A stretch of 35,945 nt of DNA from Sulfurimonas sp. C5 (GTDB lineage: Bacteria > Campylobacterota > Campylobacteria > Campylobacterales > Sulfurimonadaceae). Position 1 is the stretch's first letter. Each line of letters begins with the position of its first letter. This document shows positions 1-8,702 of this stretch, piece by piece. A program made the translations under genes and the position numbers. The DNA lies in contig NZ_JARXNQ010000008.1 in the NCBI RefSeq assembly GCF_029872055.1, positions 1-35,945 on the forward strand, read 5' to 3'. The notes under the pieces were generated by a model that saw only the letters and a program-made list of their open reading frames with translations, was not told the origin of the DNA and ran no database searches.

Positions 1-825
1 ATCTAACTCTTCATCTTCACCTTCAAGCTCGTCTAAACCTTCGATCTCCTCTTCTGCTTCTTCGCCGAATTCTTCATCCAGTTCTTCGTCGAATGTCGCA
101 TCAAGATCTTCGATCTCATCCTCTGTGTCTTCTAAAGAGAACTCATCTAGATCTTCAAAATTGTCATCCAGTTCTAAATCGTCTTCCGCTTCATCGAGTA
201 GATCTTTAACTTTTTGTGCTTCCTCTGAATCTAATACACTTTCACCTGTACTCTCTTCATCATCAAGTAAAAATTCATCGTCTAAATCAGCAATTTCATC
301 ATCTAATTCTAAATCGTCTTCAAAAGGTTCTTCTAGCTCGTCATCTAAATTCAAGTCATCACCAAAAGGCTCATCTAAATCGTCATCTAAGTCAAGTATT
401 TCATCTGTTACAGGATTGTGATCTAGTACAAATTCCTCATCGTTATCGCTATCATCTATAGCAGCAACATCTTCTACCCCGTTTGCTATCTCTTTACCAA
501 AAACAGCAAATAACTCTACAAGATCCGTAGGTAAAAAAGGTTTTTTCAAAGTTGCCGAAAAATTTGCAACTTTTTCAGCATCTCTAGAAGCAATAAACAG
601 TGTTTTAATGTAAGTTACTTTTGCAGCAATTTCGTCTAATATACCGTCTGTATATTTTGTATCATCGATAACAAGTAAATCATAACTTTCAGATGTTTCA
701 ATCTCATCTACATTTGCAATAACATCTAAGGAGTCTGATGTTTTTTGGGCACTTAATGTAACTAATTTAGTAACAACTGGATTATCATTTAAGAGTAAAA
801 TCTTCACTTGTTTTTCCTTCGACAT
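1..825 (-). CDS. Highly acidic pseudo-receiver protein, C-terminus cut by window edge
   Basis: The frame is open from an ATG at 825 to the left edge (275 codons, no stop). Residues 1 to about 110 resemble a response-regulator receiver fold: a VKILLLND strand, a central DLLVIDD strand where the phospho-acceptor would lie, and a late LKKPF motif matching the conserved Lys-Pro. The usual acidic pocket is poorly kept, so phosphorylation is doubtful. From about residue 125 the protein becomes a long Asp/Glu/Leu-rich tail with near-repeats such as LDEPFGDDL and LEEPFEDDL. It follows fliR after 51 bases. From memory, C. jejuni has a 'highly acidic protein' at the same place beside fliR, so the pairing is probably conserved in the phylum. 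The role is unknown; I infer a scaffold or binding tail. No Shine-Dalgarno precedes the ATG, and a TATAAT box lies just upstream (835-840). Confidence 0.8.
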   Translation of the reverse strand, partial: MSKEKQVKILLLNDNPVVTKLVTLSAQKTSDSLDVIANVDEIETSESYDLLVIDDTKYTDGILDEIAAKVTYIKTLFIASRDAEKVANFSATLKKPFLPTDLVELFAVFGKEIANGVEDVAAIDDSDNDEEFVLDHNPVTDEILDLDDDLDEPFGDDLNLDDELEEPFEDDLELDDEIADLDDEFLLDDEESTGESVLDSEEAQKVKDLLDEAEDDLELDDNFEDLDEFSLEDTEDEIEDLDATFDEELDEEFGEEAEEEIEGLDELEGEDEELD

Positions 826-834
826 TTATCTACG

Positions 835-840
835 ATTATA
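835..840 (-). promoter_or_regulatory. Candidate -10 box of the acidic protein gene
   Basis: TATAAT on the minus strand, ending 10 bases before the ATG at 825. A start site 5 to 7 bases downstream would leave a leader of only about 2 to 5 bases and no ribosome binding site. The gene could also be read from fliR. Confidence 0.4.
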
Positions 841-876
841 TTAATTTCAATAATCACTGTATTGTATCAAAAAAAA

Positions 877-1641
877 CTAAAAAAACATCTCTAAGGTGTT
901 AAAAGCCTCTTGCATCTGCCCTTTTACAATGAGCATAGTTGCCGTAATCGTAGCAATAATAACTACAAACGCAACCATAATTTTGATTGGGAAACCGATG
1001 ACCAGAAGATTAAATTGAGGCATCGTTTTCATTAGCATTCCAAAGATAACATCGGCAAGCCATGAGAGTGCAATAATCGGAAATGCTATCATAAAACCTA
1101 CTAAGAACATATTTGATGTCGCATGAATCGTATAATTAAAAAAATCTTCACTCATTAAAAAGCCCCCTAAAGGGACTGTTTTTAAAGAGGCATCGACAAA
1201 TAAAAGAACCCAGTGATGCAGATTAAGTGCAAATAGTACCATTAACGCTATTAAAGACAAAAATTGAGAAATTATAGGCATAGATACACCCGTTTGAGGG
1301 TCAATTGCACTTGCCAGTGAAAACCCCATCGTAAACGATATCTGTCCCCCTGCGAATGTGATGACATGATACGCCAGTTGTAAGGCGACACCTATTGCCA
1401 AACCAAAAATAAATTCACTTAATATTGCCAAAATAATTGTGGGAATATCGAGTGAGATTGTAAGTGGCGGCATAGATGAATAAAACACTATTGTAAAGAA
1501 AAAAGCCATGGCAGCTTTGATTGTCATTGGAATATTTTGATGGGAAAAAATTGGTACTGCTAAAAATAAAGCGGCAAATCGAAAAAAAAGCAGTAAAAAC
1601 CCAACTACATTTGCATCGTTAAATATTACTGCCCACTGCAT
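877..1641 (-). CDS. fliR: Flagellar type III export protein FliR
   Basis: A 254-residue polytopic inner-membrane protein with the usual FliR length and about six hydrophobic segments. Typical landmarks are the early FLLLFFRFAALFLAVPIF segment, the ALQLAYHVITFAGGQISFTMG region and the C-terminal IMVAFVVIIATITATMLI helix. FliR joins FliP and FliQ in the export gate at the base of the flagellum, through which rod, hook and filament subunits pass. The ABC ATPase gene ends one base upstream, so the two genes are surely co-transcribed, and the ribosome binding site lies inside the end of that gene. No other flagellar genes are in the window; scattered flagellar loci are normal in Campylobacterota. 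Confidence 0.95.
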   Translation of the reverse strand: MQWAVIFNDANVVGFLLLFFRFAALFLAVPIFSHQNIPMTIKAAMAFFFTIVFYSSMPPLTISLDIPTIILAILSEFIFGLAIGVALQLAYHVITFAGGQISFTMGFSLASAIDPQTGVSMPIISQFLSLIALMVLFALNLHHWVLLFVDASLKTVPLGGFLMSEDFFNYTIHATSNMFLVGFMIAFPIIALSWLADVIFGMLMKTMPQFNLLVIGFPIKIMVAFVVIIATITATMLIVKGQMQEAFNTLEMFF

Positions 1642-1642
1642 A

Positions 1643-2287
1643 CTATTTTTCTCTTTTTAACTCTTTGTCTTCAAGTCTGTATACTTTGTCACACAAATGA
1701 GCCAATTGGTTATCGTGAGTTACCAGTACCATACCTGCTTCATTCTGCTCACAATACTCAAAGAACATCTCCATCACTTCATGAGCGGTTTTAGTATCCA
1801 AATTTCCTGTCGGTTCGTCAGCAAAAATAAGTTGCGGTTTTTTTGTTAAAACTCTGGCAATTGAAACGCGTTGCTGCTGGCCGCCTGAAAGCTCGGTTAC
1901 TTTTTGCTTCATACAGTGTGCGATATCAAGTCGTTTTAAAAGGTCATTATCGATAGGCTGTCCTGACAAGATCTCTGCAACTTCTAAGTTTTCATAAGCA
2001 GAAAGACCACGGAACAAATAATGTGACTGAAATACAAGTCCTATCTTATCTCTTTTAATTTGTGCCAACCTGTTTTGCTTTAACATATATATATCTTCAC
2101 CAAAAAGCTTTACACTTCCGCTTTGCGGTTTTAATAGTGAAGAGATTATATGTAATAAAGTAGATTTTCCGCTTCCGCTAATACCAATGATTGCTATAGA
2201 TTCTTTTTTATTTAAAGAAAAATTTACATCTTTGAAGAGTTCATAATCAAATGAATGGGAAAGGTTGTTTGCTTCTAAAATTTCCAT
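1643..2287 (-). CDS. LolD-like ABC transporter ATP-binding protein
   Basis: A 214-residue stand-alone ATPase with every ABC motif in order: Walker [10 protein letters not shown] (35-43), Q-loop VFQ (85-87), signature LSGGQ (133-137), Walker B LIFADE (153-158), D-loop and switch histidine in VTHD (His190). Length and motif spacing fit the LolD/FtsE/MacB class that energises FtsX-fold permeases at the inner membrane. No permease gene is adjacent, so the cargo cannot be told from context; lipoprotein release is only the nearest family guess. It sits between the NDH-2-like gene and fliR, an order I remember from C. jejuni. There is no Shine-Dalgarno; a perfect TATAAT ends 7 bases before the ATG, suggesting a separate leaderless start in the 28-base gap. 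Confidence 0.88.
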   Translation of the reverse strand: MEILEANNLSHSFDYELFKDVNFSLNKKESIAIIGISGSGKSTLLHIISSLLKPQSGSVKLFGEDIYMLKQNRLAQIKRDKIGLVFQSHYLFRGLSAYENLEVAEILSGQPIDNDLLKRLDIAHCMKQKVTELSGGQQQRVSIARVLTKKPQLIFADEPTGNLDTKTAHEVMEMFFEYCEQNEAGMVLVTHDNQLAHLCDKVYRLEDKELKREK

Positions 2288-2293
2288 AAAAAG

Positions 2294-2299
2294 ATTATA
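2294..2299 (-). promoter_or_regulatory. -10 box placing transcription start at the ABC ATPase ATG
   Basis: TATAAT on the minus strand with exactly six bases (CTTTTT) between it and the ATG at 2287. The expected start of transcription is therefore the A of the start codon. No purine-rich ribosome binding site is present in the gap after the upstream gene. Confidence 0.5.
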
Positions 2300-2315
2300 G
2301 TAAAAACTTACTAAA

Positions 2316-3533
2316 TTAATCTTGTGGAGTACAAAATATTTTTTTGCACCCTTTTTTTGATTGTCTATCCAAGAAATACAGATGTATTTTCTCTATGCTC
2401 TTTTTCATAAGATGAGCAATGCACCCTTTTAAGTAGATACCATAAACTTTTCCACAAGCATAGTTTCTACCAAGTGCAATCAAGATTCCTCTTTGTTTGA
2501 TTCTGCTTTTTAGAAGTTGCTTTTTTTTCTCCATTTTCCTAATGTTTTTTGCTGCCAAAGTACCCATTTGCTCCGCTATGTCTGCCGTCGGGGGTAATTT
2601 GTTATTATCTTGATCATACAATGTTGAGCAATCTCCTACGATGAATACATCCTCGTAATCCACACTTTGAAGATACTCATTAATCTCCAAAAAGCCGAAT
2701 TTGTTTTTTGAAAGTTTTAGATTTGCCACGACACCATTTGGTTCAATACCTCCGGTAAAAATCATAAAATCCATCTCTAAAATCTCACCATTATTCAAAG
2801 TTACATGTGATTCTGTAAGACTTTCAACTCTCACATTATTTTTGATTATCACGGCAAGTTCTTCCAAATGTTTTTCGGAACACTCAACTAAATATTTATC
2901 CAAGCCTTTTAAAATATGCTCTGAAGAGTTAATCAAAACAATACTCAGTTTTCTACATAAAAAATGATTTTGTTCATAAAAGTCTTTTGCAAATGAGGCC
3001 ATTTGTGCTGCTATTTCAACACCGCTGAGTCCTGCTCCTGCTATTACAATGCTTAGAGGTTTACAGTAACTCCCCTCTTTATCTATTTTTTGAAACAGGC
3101 TCATCTCAAACTTTTGTTTAAAGTACATTGCACGATTGAGTGCTTTAATACCGTGTCCGAACTCTTTTAAACCGCTGATACTTGAGACAAACTTAGTTTG
3201 AGCACCTACAGCTATAACAAGATAATCGTAAGTTATTCTTTGAGAATCTGTAATTACTTTTTTATTATTGAAGTCTACATTTTTCACTTCTTGCTTTAGA
3301 AAAGTGACTTCGTTTTTAAACCCAGTGCAGTACGTAAAAAGATCAACACAGACTTGTGCAAAATCATATTCATTTGCGATCAGATCATAAACGTCTGTCT
3401 GCATAAAATGGTATGCATTCTTATCGATCAGAGTAATTTCGTATTTAGGATCTTTACAAAGATTTTGTAAAGCTTTTAAACCGGCATATCCACCGCCAAT
3501 GATCACTATTTTTGTTTTATCGGACTTTTGCAT
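2316..3533 (-). CDS. NDH-2-like NAD(P)/FAD-dependent oxidoreductase
   Basis: A 405-residue two-dinucleotide-binding-domain flavoprotein. The N-terminal FAD motif IIGGGYAGLKAL has GxGxxG at 13-18; a second GAGLSGVEIAAQM motif near residue 165 would bind NADH; FIVGDCS (FAD) and PPTADIAEQMG follow, the latter resembling the quinone-side motif of type II NADH dehydrogenases. The C-terminal part (LGRNYACGKVYGIYLKG) also fits NDH-2. Such enzymes pass electrons from NADH to the quinone pool, here menaquinone, at the inner face of the membrane without pumping protons. A sulfide:quinone reductase is the main alternative, but I see no clear SQR cysteine pattern. No ribosome binding site precedes the ATG; an extended -10 box sits right before it. 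Confidence 0.75.
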   Translation of the reverse strand: MQKSDKTKIVIIGGGYAGLKALQNLCKDPKYEITLIDKNAYHFMQTDVYDLIANEYDFAQVCVDLFTYCTGFKNEVTFLKQEVKNVDFNNKKVITDSQRITYDYLVIAVGAQTKFVSSISGLKEFGHGIKALNRAMYFKQKFEMSLFQKIDKEGSYCKPLSIVIAGAGLSGVEIAAQMASFAKDFYEQNHFLCRKLSIVLINSSEHILKGLDKYLVECSEKHLEELAVIIKNNVRVESLTESHVTLNNGEILEMDFMIFTGGIEPNGVVANLKLSKNKFGFLEINEYLQSVDYEDVFIVGDCSTLYDQDNNKLPPTADIAEQMGTLAAKNIRKMEKKKQLLKSRIKQRGILIALGRNYACGKVYGIYLKGCIAHLMKKSIEKIHLYFLDRQSKKGCKKIFCTPQD

Positions 3534-3539
3534 ATAACG

Positions 3540-3548
3540 ATTATAGCA
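3540..3548 (-). promoter_or_regulatory. Extended -10 box placing transcription start at the NDH-2-like ATG
   Basis: TGCTATAAT on the minus strand, a perfect extended -10, with six bases (CGTTAT) before the ATG at 3533. The predicted transcription start is the A of the ATG. The next in-frame Met is near residue 43, past the FAD motif, so the start codon cannot lie further in. Confidence 0.6.
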
Positions 3549-3601
3549 TGTAAAAAAAGAAAAAAAGTATTTTATAAAAAGGGAGTAATATAAGGAGGGT
3601 T

Positions 3602-3624
3602 GGCTAAGCTAAAAAGCTTAAGCC
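3602..3624 (-). terminator. Stem-loop over the tsf stop codon
   Basis: On the minus strand GGCTTAAGCT and AGCTTAGCC pair with one bulged base around a T-rich loop. The stem includes the TAA of tsf (3618-3620). T-rich tracts follow only about 25 bases later (3551-3580), so this is a weak or non-canonical terminator for rpsB-tsf. Confidence 0.4.
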
Positions 3625-4673
3625 ATTTGTGCAGCAACTTCAGCTGCGAAGTCATCTGCTTGTTTTTCGATACCTTCACCAACTTCAAGACGGATAAAGT
3701 CAACGATCTCAGCAGTACCGCCAAGAGCTTTAGCAGCAGTTTCAACAGCCTCTGCTACTGTTTTTTTATCGTCAAGTACGTAAGTTTGGTCAAGTAATGC
3801 TTGCTCTTTATCTAGAGTAGTGTTATCATCTACGAAACGAGCAAGTGAACCAGGGATGATTTTGTCCCAGATTTTTTCAGGTTTACCTTGAGCTGCAAGA
3901 TCAGCTTTGATATCTTCTTCAGCTTTTTTCATGATCTCGTCAGTTAATTGCACCATAGAAACGAAAGATGGAACGTTTTTAAGTGTTTTACCTAAACGTG
4001 CTAACTCTTCATTTTCTTTTTTGATTGCTTCGATACGACCTTTAGTTTCAGACTCTACGAATTCAGTTGTGAAATCTTTGTAGCTTAAAACTTGTGGTTT
4101 CATAGCAGATGCGTGCATTGCAACTTGCTTAAGTACATCTTTCATACCTTCAGCAGTTTTTGCAGAGTCACATTTAGCTTTTACGATAACAGCGATTCTG
4201 TTGTTAGAGTGAACATAAGCGTTCATTGCAACAGTATCGTCTTCAGCTTCTAAAGTACCGAAACGACGAAGTTCAATCTTCTCACCGATTTTTGCAACTT
4301 TTTCAGTGAAGTATGAACCGAATTCAGTATTCATTACACCTTCAACATCGCTAGGATTAGTGTTGAAAACTTCTTCAGTTGTTTTAAGAACTAAATCTTT
4401 GAAACCTTCATTTTGAGCAACGAAGTCAGTTTCAGAGTTAATCTCAACAACTGTAGCTTTAGAGAAATCATCAGAAATTTTAAGACCTACAAGACCTTCA
4501 GCTGCTACTCTATCAGCTTTTTTAGCTGCTTTAGCGATACCTCTTTCTTTTAGAAGCTCTTTCGCTTTTTCCATATCTCCATCAGCTTCAACTAAAACTT
4601 TTTTACAATCCATCATTGGAGCATCAGTTGCTTCTCTTAGCTCCTTAACCATTGCTGCTGTTACTGCTGCCAT
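3618..4673 (-). CDS. tsf: Elongation factor Ts
   Basis: A 351-residue EF-Ts, the guanine-nucleotide exchange factor that recharges EF-Tu. The N-terminal UBA-like module contains [16 protein letters not shown] at about 11-26, and the TDFVAQNE motif near residue 81 is the part that contacts EF-Tu. It is longer than the E. coli protein (about 283 residues), which is usual for Campylobacterota. rpsB ends two bases upstream, and the ribosome binding site GAGGAAG lies inside the last codons of rpsB, so translation is coupled. Confidence 0.98.
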   Translation of the reverse strand: MAAVTAAMVKELREATDAPMMDCKKVLVEADGDMEKAKELLKERGIAKAAKKADRVAAEGLVGLKISDDFSKATVVEINSETDFVAQNEGFKDLVLKTTEEVFNTNPSDVEGVMNTEFGSYFTEKVAKIGEKIELRRFGTLEAEDDTVAMNAYVHSNNRIAVIVKAKCDSAKTAEGMKDVLKQVAMHASAMKPQVLSYKDFTTEFVESETKGRIEAIKKENEELARLGKTLKNVPSFVSMVQLTDEIMKKAEEDIKADLAAQGKPEKIWDKIIPGSLARFVDDNTTLDKEQALLDQTYVLDDKKTVAEAVETAAKALGGTAEIVDFIRLEVGEGIEKQADDFAAEVAAQMA

Positions 4674-4675
4674 AA

Positions 4676-5452
4676 TTACGCTTCCTCTGTAGTTTCTACT
4701 GTTTCTTCAGCTGCCACTTCTTCAGTTGCTGCTTCTTCAGATGCCTCTTCAACAGAATTGTCAGCACCACCTTCTCTTAAAGCTTTACCTTCGTTAATAG
4801 CAGCAGCCATTTCACGACAGAAAAGTTGAATTGAACGGATAGCATCATCATTACCTGGAATTGGGTAAGTGATAAGGTCTGGGTCACAGTTAGTATCTAG
4901 TGGAGCTACAACTGGGATTCCAAGTCTTTTTGCTTCTAATACTGCTGTGTGTTCTTTAGCAGCATCGATAATGAAAAGCATATCTGGAAGTTTTTTCATA
5001 TCACGGATACCACCGAAATACATTTCTAACTTCTCTTTAGTTCTAGAAAGCATTAAAGCTTCTTTTTTAGTTAAAAGGTTGATTTGTCCATTTTCTTGCA
5101 TTTCTGAAATTACATCAAGTTTACGGATAGATTTTTGGATAGTTGGGAAGTTAGTAAGCATACCACCTAACCATCTGTTATCTACGTAAGGCATACCACA
5201 AGCGATAGCAGCTTCACGAACAGAGTTACGAGCTTGTTTTTTTGTACCAACGAAAAGTACAGTTTTACCTTCAGCAGCAGCGTCTACTACGATTTGGTAA
5301 GTGTTACGGAAGTAACGTAAAGTTTTTTGTAAATCTAAAATATAGATATTTTTACGAACACCGAAAATGAATTTTTTCATTTTTGGATTCCAACGACGAG
5401 TTTGGTGACCGAAGTGTACACCACATTCTAATAGGTCTTTCATAGTTACCAT
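4676..5452 (-). CDS. rpsB: 30S ribosomal protein S2
   Basis: A 258-residue S2 protein. The opening [20 protein letters not shown] is the family hallmark, followed by [16 protein letters not shown] and the VGTKKQA and [13 protein letters not shown] blocks. The C-terminal 25 or so residues form a Glu/Ala-rich tail ([16 protein letters not shown]) typical of this phylum. The ATG at 5452 is preceded by AAAGGA at a normal distance. It is the first gene of rpsB-tsf and has a leader of about 150 bases that could carry S2 feedback control, as is known for rpsB in enterobacteria; that control is not shown here. Confidence 0.98.
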   Translation of the reverse strand: MVTMKDLLECGVHFGHQTRRWNPKMKKFIFGVRKNIYILDLQKTLRYFRNTYQIVVDAAAEGKTVLFVGTKKQARNSVREAAIACGMPYVDNRWLGGMLTNFPTIQKSIRKLDVISEMQENGQINLLTKKEALMLSRTKEKLEMYFGGIRDMKKLPDMLFIIDAAKEHTAVLEAKRLGIPVVAPLDTNCDPDLITYPIPGNDDAIRSIQLFCREMAAAINEGKALREGGADNSVEEASEEAATEEVAAEETVETTEEA

Positions 5453-5764
5453 ATAAGGTCCTTTAAAGGCTACATTTTGAGCCAGAAATTATGTTAGTTA
5501 GCTTTGGAAAATGTCTAACGATGACTCTTATATTTGAAGAGGTCGCACTAACTTTTTTGACATTACCTGTTAATATTTTCATCCACTAATGGAAGAAAAA
5601 TCCGCGAATTATACTAAAACTATGTTTAATTTAAGCTTTTTTAAAACCATATACTACATATTATATTTTTATCACACTATTTAAAAAAAGATTTATATTT
5701 ATTTATGTATAGTAACACAATTAATGCACAATGTATTAATAAATGTAATACAAAAAGGGAAGAG
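5453..5764. promoter_or_regulatory. Divergent control region between rpsB and the porin gene
   Basis: A 312-base intergenic stretch. On the minus strand TATAAT at 5608-5613 would start rpsB-tsf transcription near 5601, giving a leader of about 150 bases with a small GTTAG/CTAAC inverted repeat (5493-5519). On the plus strand TGTATAGT near 5706-5713 is a possible -10 for the porin, giving a leader of about 45 bases that ends in AAAGGGAAGAG. I see no further gene here. Confidence 0.45.
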
Positions 5765-7369
5765 ATGAATAAGCCTTTATTATTATCATTGGTTGCATCA
5801 GCTACTATTCTTGGGAGTAATTTATCAGCTGAATCAATGTATGATCGCTTCGAAGCGATGGAAGCAAAAATGCAAAGTATGCAAAAAGAACTAGACGCGT
5901 TGAAAGCAGAAAAAAAATCTGTTAAGATGAGCGTAAAAGATGATTCGGAAGCGGATGATGAGGATGCTAAAGATGATTCCTCAGATGACAATGCGGATGA
6001 TGAATCAGGTGATGATGAATTTGATGTTATCGAAGCATTTGATGAGATGGAAGAAAGTATTTCTGAAATCAACAGAGCTACGAGTGGAAATCATTTAAAG
6101 TTTAATGTTGATTATAGATATGCTATTGAAAATCTTAACTACAAAATGGCTGACGGTTCTAAAGTAAAAAATGATGCCTTAATGACAAATAGACTATGGT
6201 TAAATATGGATTGGGCAGCTTCACACCAAATTAGTTTCCATGGACAGCTTGCCTACAACAAAGCATTTGGACAAAGAAGTGGTTCTGGAAGTAATCTGAC
6301 ACCATTTGAAACTTTTGACTGGATTACGAATGAGAATGCATACGATGATACACTCCGTGTAAAAAATGCTTACTTCTTATATAAGAACTCAACATTTTTA
6401 GGGACTGACATTCCATGGACATTCAGTATCGGTCGCCGTCCTTCAACTAATGGTCACCTTATTAATCTAAGAGATGATGATCATGCTGCATCACCACAAG
6501 GACATTCTATCAATGTTGAGTTTGACGGTTTAAGCTCTTTATTTAAACTTGATAAACTTACTGGTGTTAAAGGGATGTATGTAAAATTCTGTGCAGGTCG
6601 CGGTGGTACAAATGCTGCACCTAAATTTTTCTCTGCAAATCCTACTACGGGTGTAGTAAATCCAAATGCACCATATGCAACAAATAAAGGTGATTTAGGG
6701 AATATTGATCTAGGTGGACTTATTTTCAGAGTTTACAATGACGGACAATATACATTTGATACACAATTCTACTATGCTAACAATTTAATTGATGCAAATA
6801 TTGATCCACTTACTGGTGTAATGACTGGTATGGAAACTGTAGGTGGTCTCTATAGTGGTACTGCTAGTTTTATGATAAACGGTATCGGTAACGGCTTAAG
6901 CGACTACCTAGATGAAACTACTTTCTTTGTAAGCGGTGCTATGAGTAAAACTGATCCTCATCAGGGTCATAGTATGTTAGGCTCAGACACATCTAAAAAA
7001 GGTTATTCTTATTGGGTTGGTTTACAAATGCCTTCATTAGTTACTGATGACGGTAAATGGGGATTTGAGTTTAATCACGGTACAAAATACTGGAGAAGCA
7101 TCACATATGCTGAAGATACAAATATAGGTTCAAAAGTTGCCGCTCGCGGTAATGCTTATGAGGCATATTTTACAGAATACCTTGTAGATGAGATATTATC
7201 TATGCAAATACGTTATACATATATCGATTATGATTACACTGGAAGTAATGGATTCTTTGGAGATTCGACAGGAACTCCATATAAAATTTCAGATCTTACG
7301 GGTACTCAAGCAGCTACAACTGTAGATAAAGCGCAAGATATCCGCTTCTACTTAAGATATAAATTCTAG
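5765..7369 (+). CDS. Outer-membrane porin, DUF3373-like
   Basis: I start this gene at the ATG at 5765, directly after AAGGGAAGAG, because this gives a clean signal peptide (MNKPLLLSLVASATILGSNLSA). The 60 bases of open frame upstream lack such a signal. The mature protein begins with a short coiled coil (MYDRFEAMEAKMQSMQKELDALKAE, split by few breaks), then a segment of about 40 residues rich in Asp and Ser, then roughly 440 residues of alternating beta-strand pattern ending in the aromatic YLRYKF of outer-membrane barrels. The coiled-coil plus barrel plan and sequence style match the DUF3373 family of Campylobacterota; the transported substrate is unknown. Length is 534 residues. Confidence 0.8.
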   Translation: MNKPLLLSLVASATILGSNLSAESMYDRFEAMEAKMQSMQKELDALKAEKKSVKMSVKDDSEADDEDAKDDSSDDNADDESGDDEFDVIEAFDEMEESISEINRATSGNHLKFNVDYRYAIENLNYKMADGSKVKNDALMTNRLWLNMDWAASHQISFHGQLAYNKAFGQRSGSGSNLTPFETFDWITNENAYDDTLRVKNAYFLYKNSTFLGTDIPWTFSIGRRPSTNGHLINLRDDDHAASPQGHSINVEFDGLSSLFKLDKLTGVKGMYVKFCAGRGGTNAAPKFFSANPTTGVVNPNAPYATNKGDLGNIDLGGLIFRVYNDGQYTFDTQFYYANNLIDANIDPLTGVMTGMETVGGLYSGTASFMINGIGNGLSDYLDETTFFVSGAMSKTDPHQGHSMLGSDTSKKGYSYWVGLQMPSLVTDDGKWGFEFNHGTKYWRSITYAEDTNIGSKVAARGNAYEAYFTEYLVDEILSMQIRYTYIDYDYTGSNGFFGDSTGTPYKISDLTGTQAATTVDKAQDIRFYLRYKF

Positions 7370-7394
7370 AGCCTACTTCTGGCTCAATTCTTCA

Positions 7395-7423
7395 ACTTCT
7401 ATGAGTTTTAATCTCATAGAAGT
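7395..7423. terminator. Perfect 11-bp hairpin between convergent porin and SDR genes
   Basis: ACTTCTATGAG and CTCATAGAAGT pair perfectly around a 7-base loop. A second small hairpin, GAGCC/GGCTC (7369-7385), lies at the porin stop codon. Neither has a strong T-run, but position and stem suggest shared bidirectional termination. Confidence 0.6.
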
Positions 7424-7439
7424 ATCTACATAATCTATA

Positions 7440-8204
7440 TTAATTTTTGTAAGTTAGGTAAGTTGTTCTCTGAGCAGTCGGTGTTAAAAAGATCTCTTGT
7501 ATATTCACATGACGTGGCTGTCTCAAAGCAAATATAACAGAGTTAACTACATCTTTGGCTTTTAAAGGTTTAAACCCTTCATAGACACTATCTGCTTTTT
7601 CTTTATTTCCATGAAATCTAACAACAGAAAATTCTGTTTCTACTGCACCTGGTGCAATATTTGTCACCTTCACATCTGTTCCGAAAAGATCTATATTCAT
7701 AGCTTTATTCAGTGCGTGTACTGCAAATTTTGTTGCATTATATACATTTCCGCCTGCATACACTTCACGTCCAGCTATACTTCCCAAATTAATTATATGT
7801 GCATCTTTGAAGTTTTTCATCATAGGGATAATAAGTCTGCTGATATACAGTAATCCTTTGATGTTTGTATCGATCATCCTATTCCAGTCTTCAACATCGG
7901 CTTGGTCAATCGGATCCAAGCCTTGTGAAAGTCCTGCATTGTTAATTAGAATATTTGGAAATAAAGATTTTTCTTCAAGCTCTGCAGCTATTTTTTGGAG
8001 CTTTTTAAAATTTGCAACATCAGCTTTATAGATAGTTACCTGCACATCATATTTTTCAAGACGAACTTTTAATTTCTCAAGGTTTTTGTATCTTCTTGAA
8101 AGTAAAATAAGGTTTGTCCCTTTCTTTGCAAGTTCTATGGCACATTTTTTCCCTATGCCGGCACTTGCACCAGTTATGAAAGCAGTTTTGTTTTTTAATT
8201 TCAT
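7440..8204 (-). CDS. Short-chain dehydrogenase/reductase
   Basis: A 254-residue classical SDR. The cofactor motif TGASAGIG is at 11-18, NNAG at 88-91, the catalytic serine in NLGSIAG at about 142, and the YxxxK pair is Tyr155/Lys159 (YNATK), followed by PGAVET. The SRR after the second strand suggests NADP(H) preference. It resembles YdfG-type enzymes that reduce 3-hydroxy acids or related carbonyls, but the substrate cannot be read from sequence. It is the last gene of the run that starts at mqnP, 18 bases after bcp. Confidence 0.9.
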   Translation of the reverse strand: MKLKNKTAFITGASAGIGKKCAIELAKKGTNLILLSRRYKNLEKLKVRLEKYDVQVTIYKADVANFKKLQKIAAELEEKSLFPNILINNAGLSQGLDPIDQADVEDWNRMIDTNIKGLLYISRLIIPMMKNFKDAHIINLGSIAGREVYAGGNVYNATKFAVHALNKAMNIDLFGTDVKVTNIAPGAVETEFSVVRFHGNKEKADSVYEGFKPLKAKDVVNSVIFALRQPRHVNIQEIFLTPTAQRTTYLTYKN

Positions 8205-8222
8205 CTAATGACTTTAAAAAGA

Positions 8223-8690
8223 CTAAGCTTGTAATTCTGAAAGCTTTTCTTTTACAGCTTCAACATGCCCTTTAACACGAACTTTATCCCAAGCAGCTTG
8301 AACAACACCTTGTGGATCAATAATAAATGTAGAACGTACAATCCCCATATATTCTTTTCCGTAATTTTTCTTTAGTTGCCATACACCGTATTCTTGCATC
8401 ATATCTGTAGATTCATCACTTAATAGTGTAATAGAAAGGTTTTGTTTTTCAATAAAGTTACGGTGTCTTTTTGTACTATCTGCACTTACCCCTAAAATGA
8501 TTGCATCCATATTTCCAAATTCTGGCATCGCTTCCGTAAATTCACACGCTTCTGTTGTACAACCCGGTGTTGAATCTTTTGGATAAAAATATAATACTAT
8601 CCATTTTCCTTTCAAATCACGTGAACAAATCTCCACGTCATCTTGGTTTGGTAAACAAAATTCAGGGGCTTTAGCACCAACTTCTATCAT
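8223..8690 (-). CDS. bcp: Thioredoxin-dependent peroxiredoxin, Bcp/PrxQ type
   Basis: A 155-residue PrxQ-class peroxiredoxin that reduces hydrogen peroxide and organic hydroperoxides in the cytoplasm. The motif STPGCTTEACEF carries the peroxidatic Cys44 and, five residues on, Cys49, the usual resolving partner in atypical two-cysteine Bcp enzymes. FYPKDSTPGC and the later GIVRSTFIIDP block are family landmarks. The ATG follows AAGGAGA at good spacing. Confidence 0.95.
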   Translation of the reverse strand: MIEVGAKAPEFCLPNQDDVEICSRDLKGKWIVLYFYPKDSTPGCTTEACEFTEAMPEFGNMDAIILGVSADSTKRHRNFIEKQNLSITLLSDESTDMMQEYGVWQLKKNYGKEYMGIVRSTFIIDPQGVVQAAWDKVRVKGHVEAVKEKLSELQA

Positions 8691-8702
8691 TCTTTCTCCT
8701 TC

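Noticed and set aside
125-421. Plus-strand Ser-rich reading frame
   Set aside because: Antisense of the Asp/Glu-rich tail on the minus strand: GAT/GAA codons read backwards give ATC/TTC/TCA and Ser-rich frames. No binding site.
5677-6072. Minus-strand Ser-rich frame opposite the porin
   Set aside because: Mirror of the acidic porin segment, with the same codon artefact; the porin has a signal peptide and barrel.
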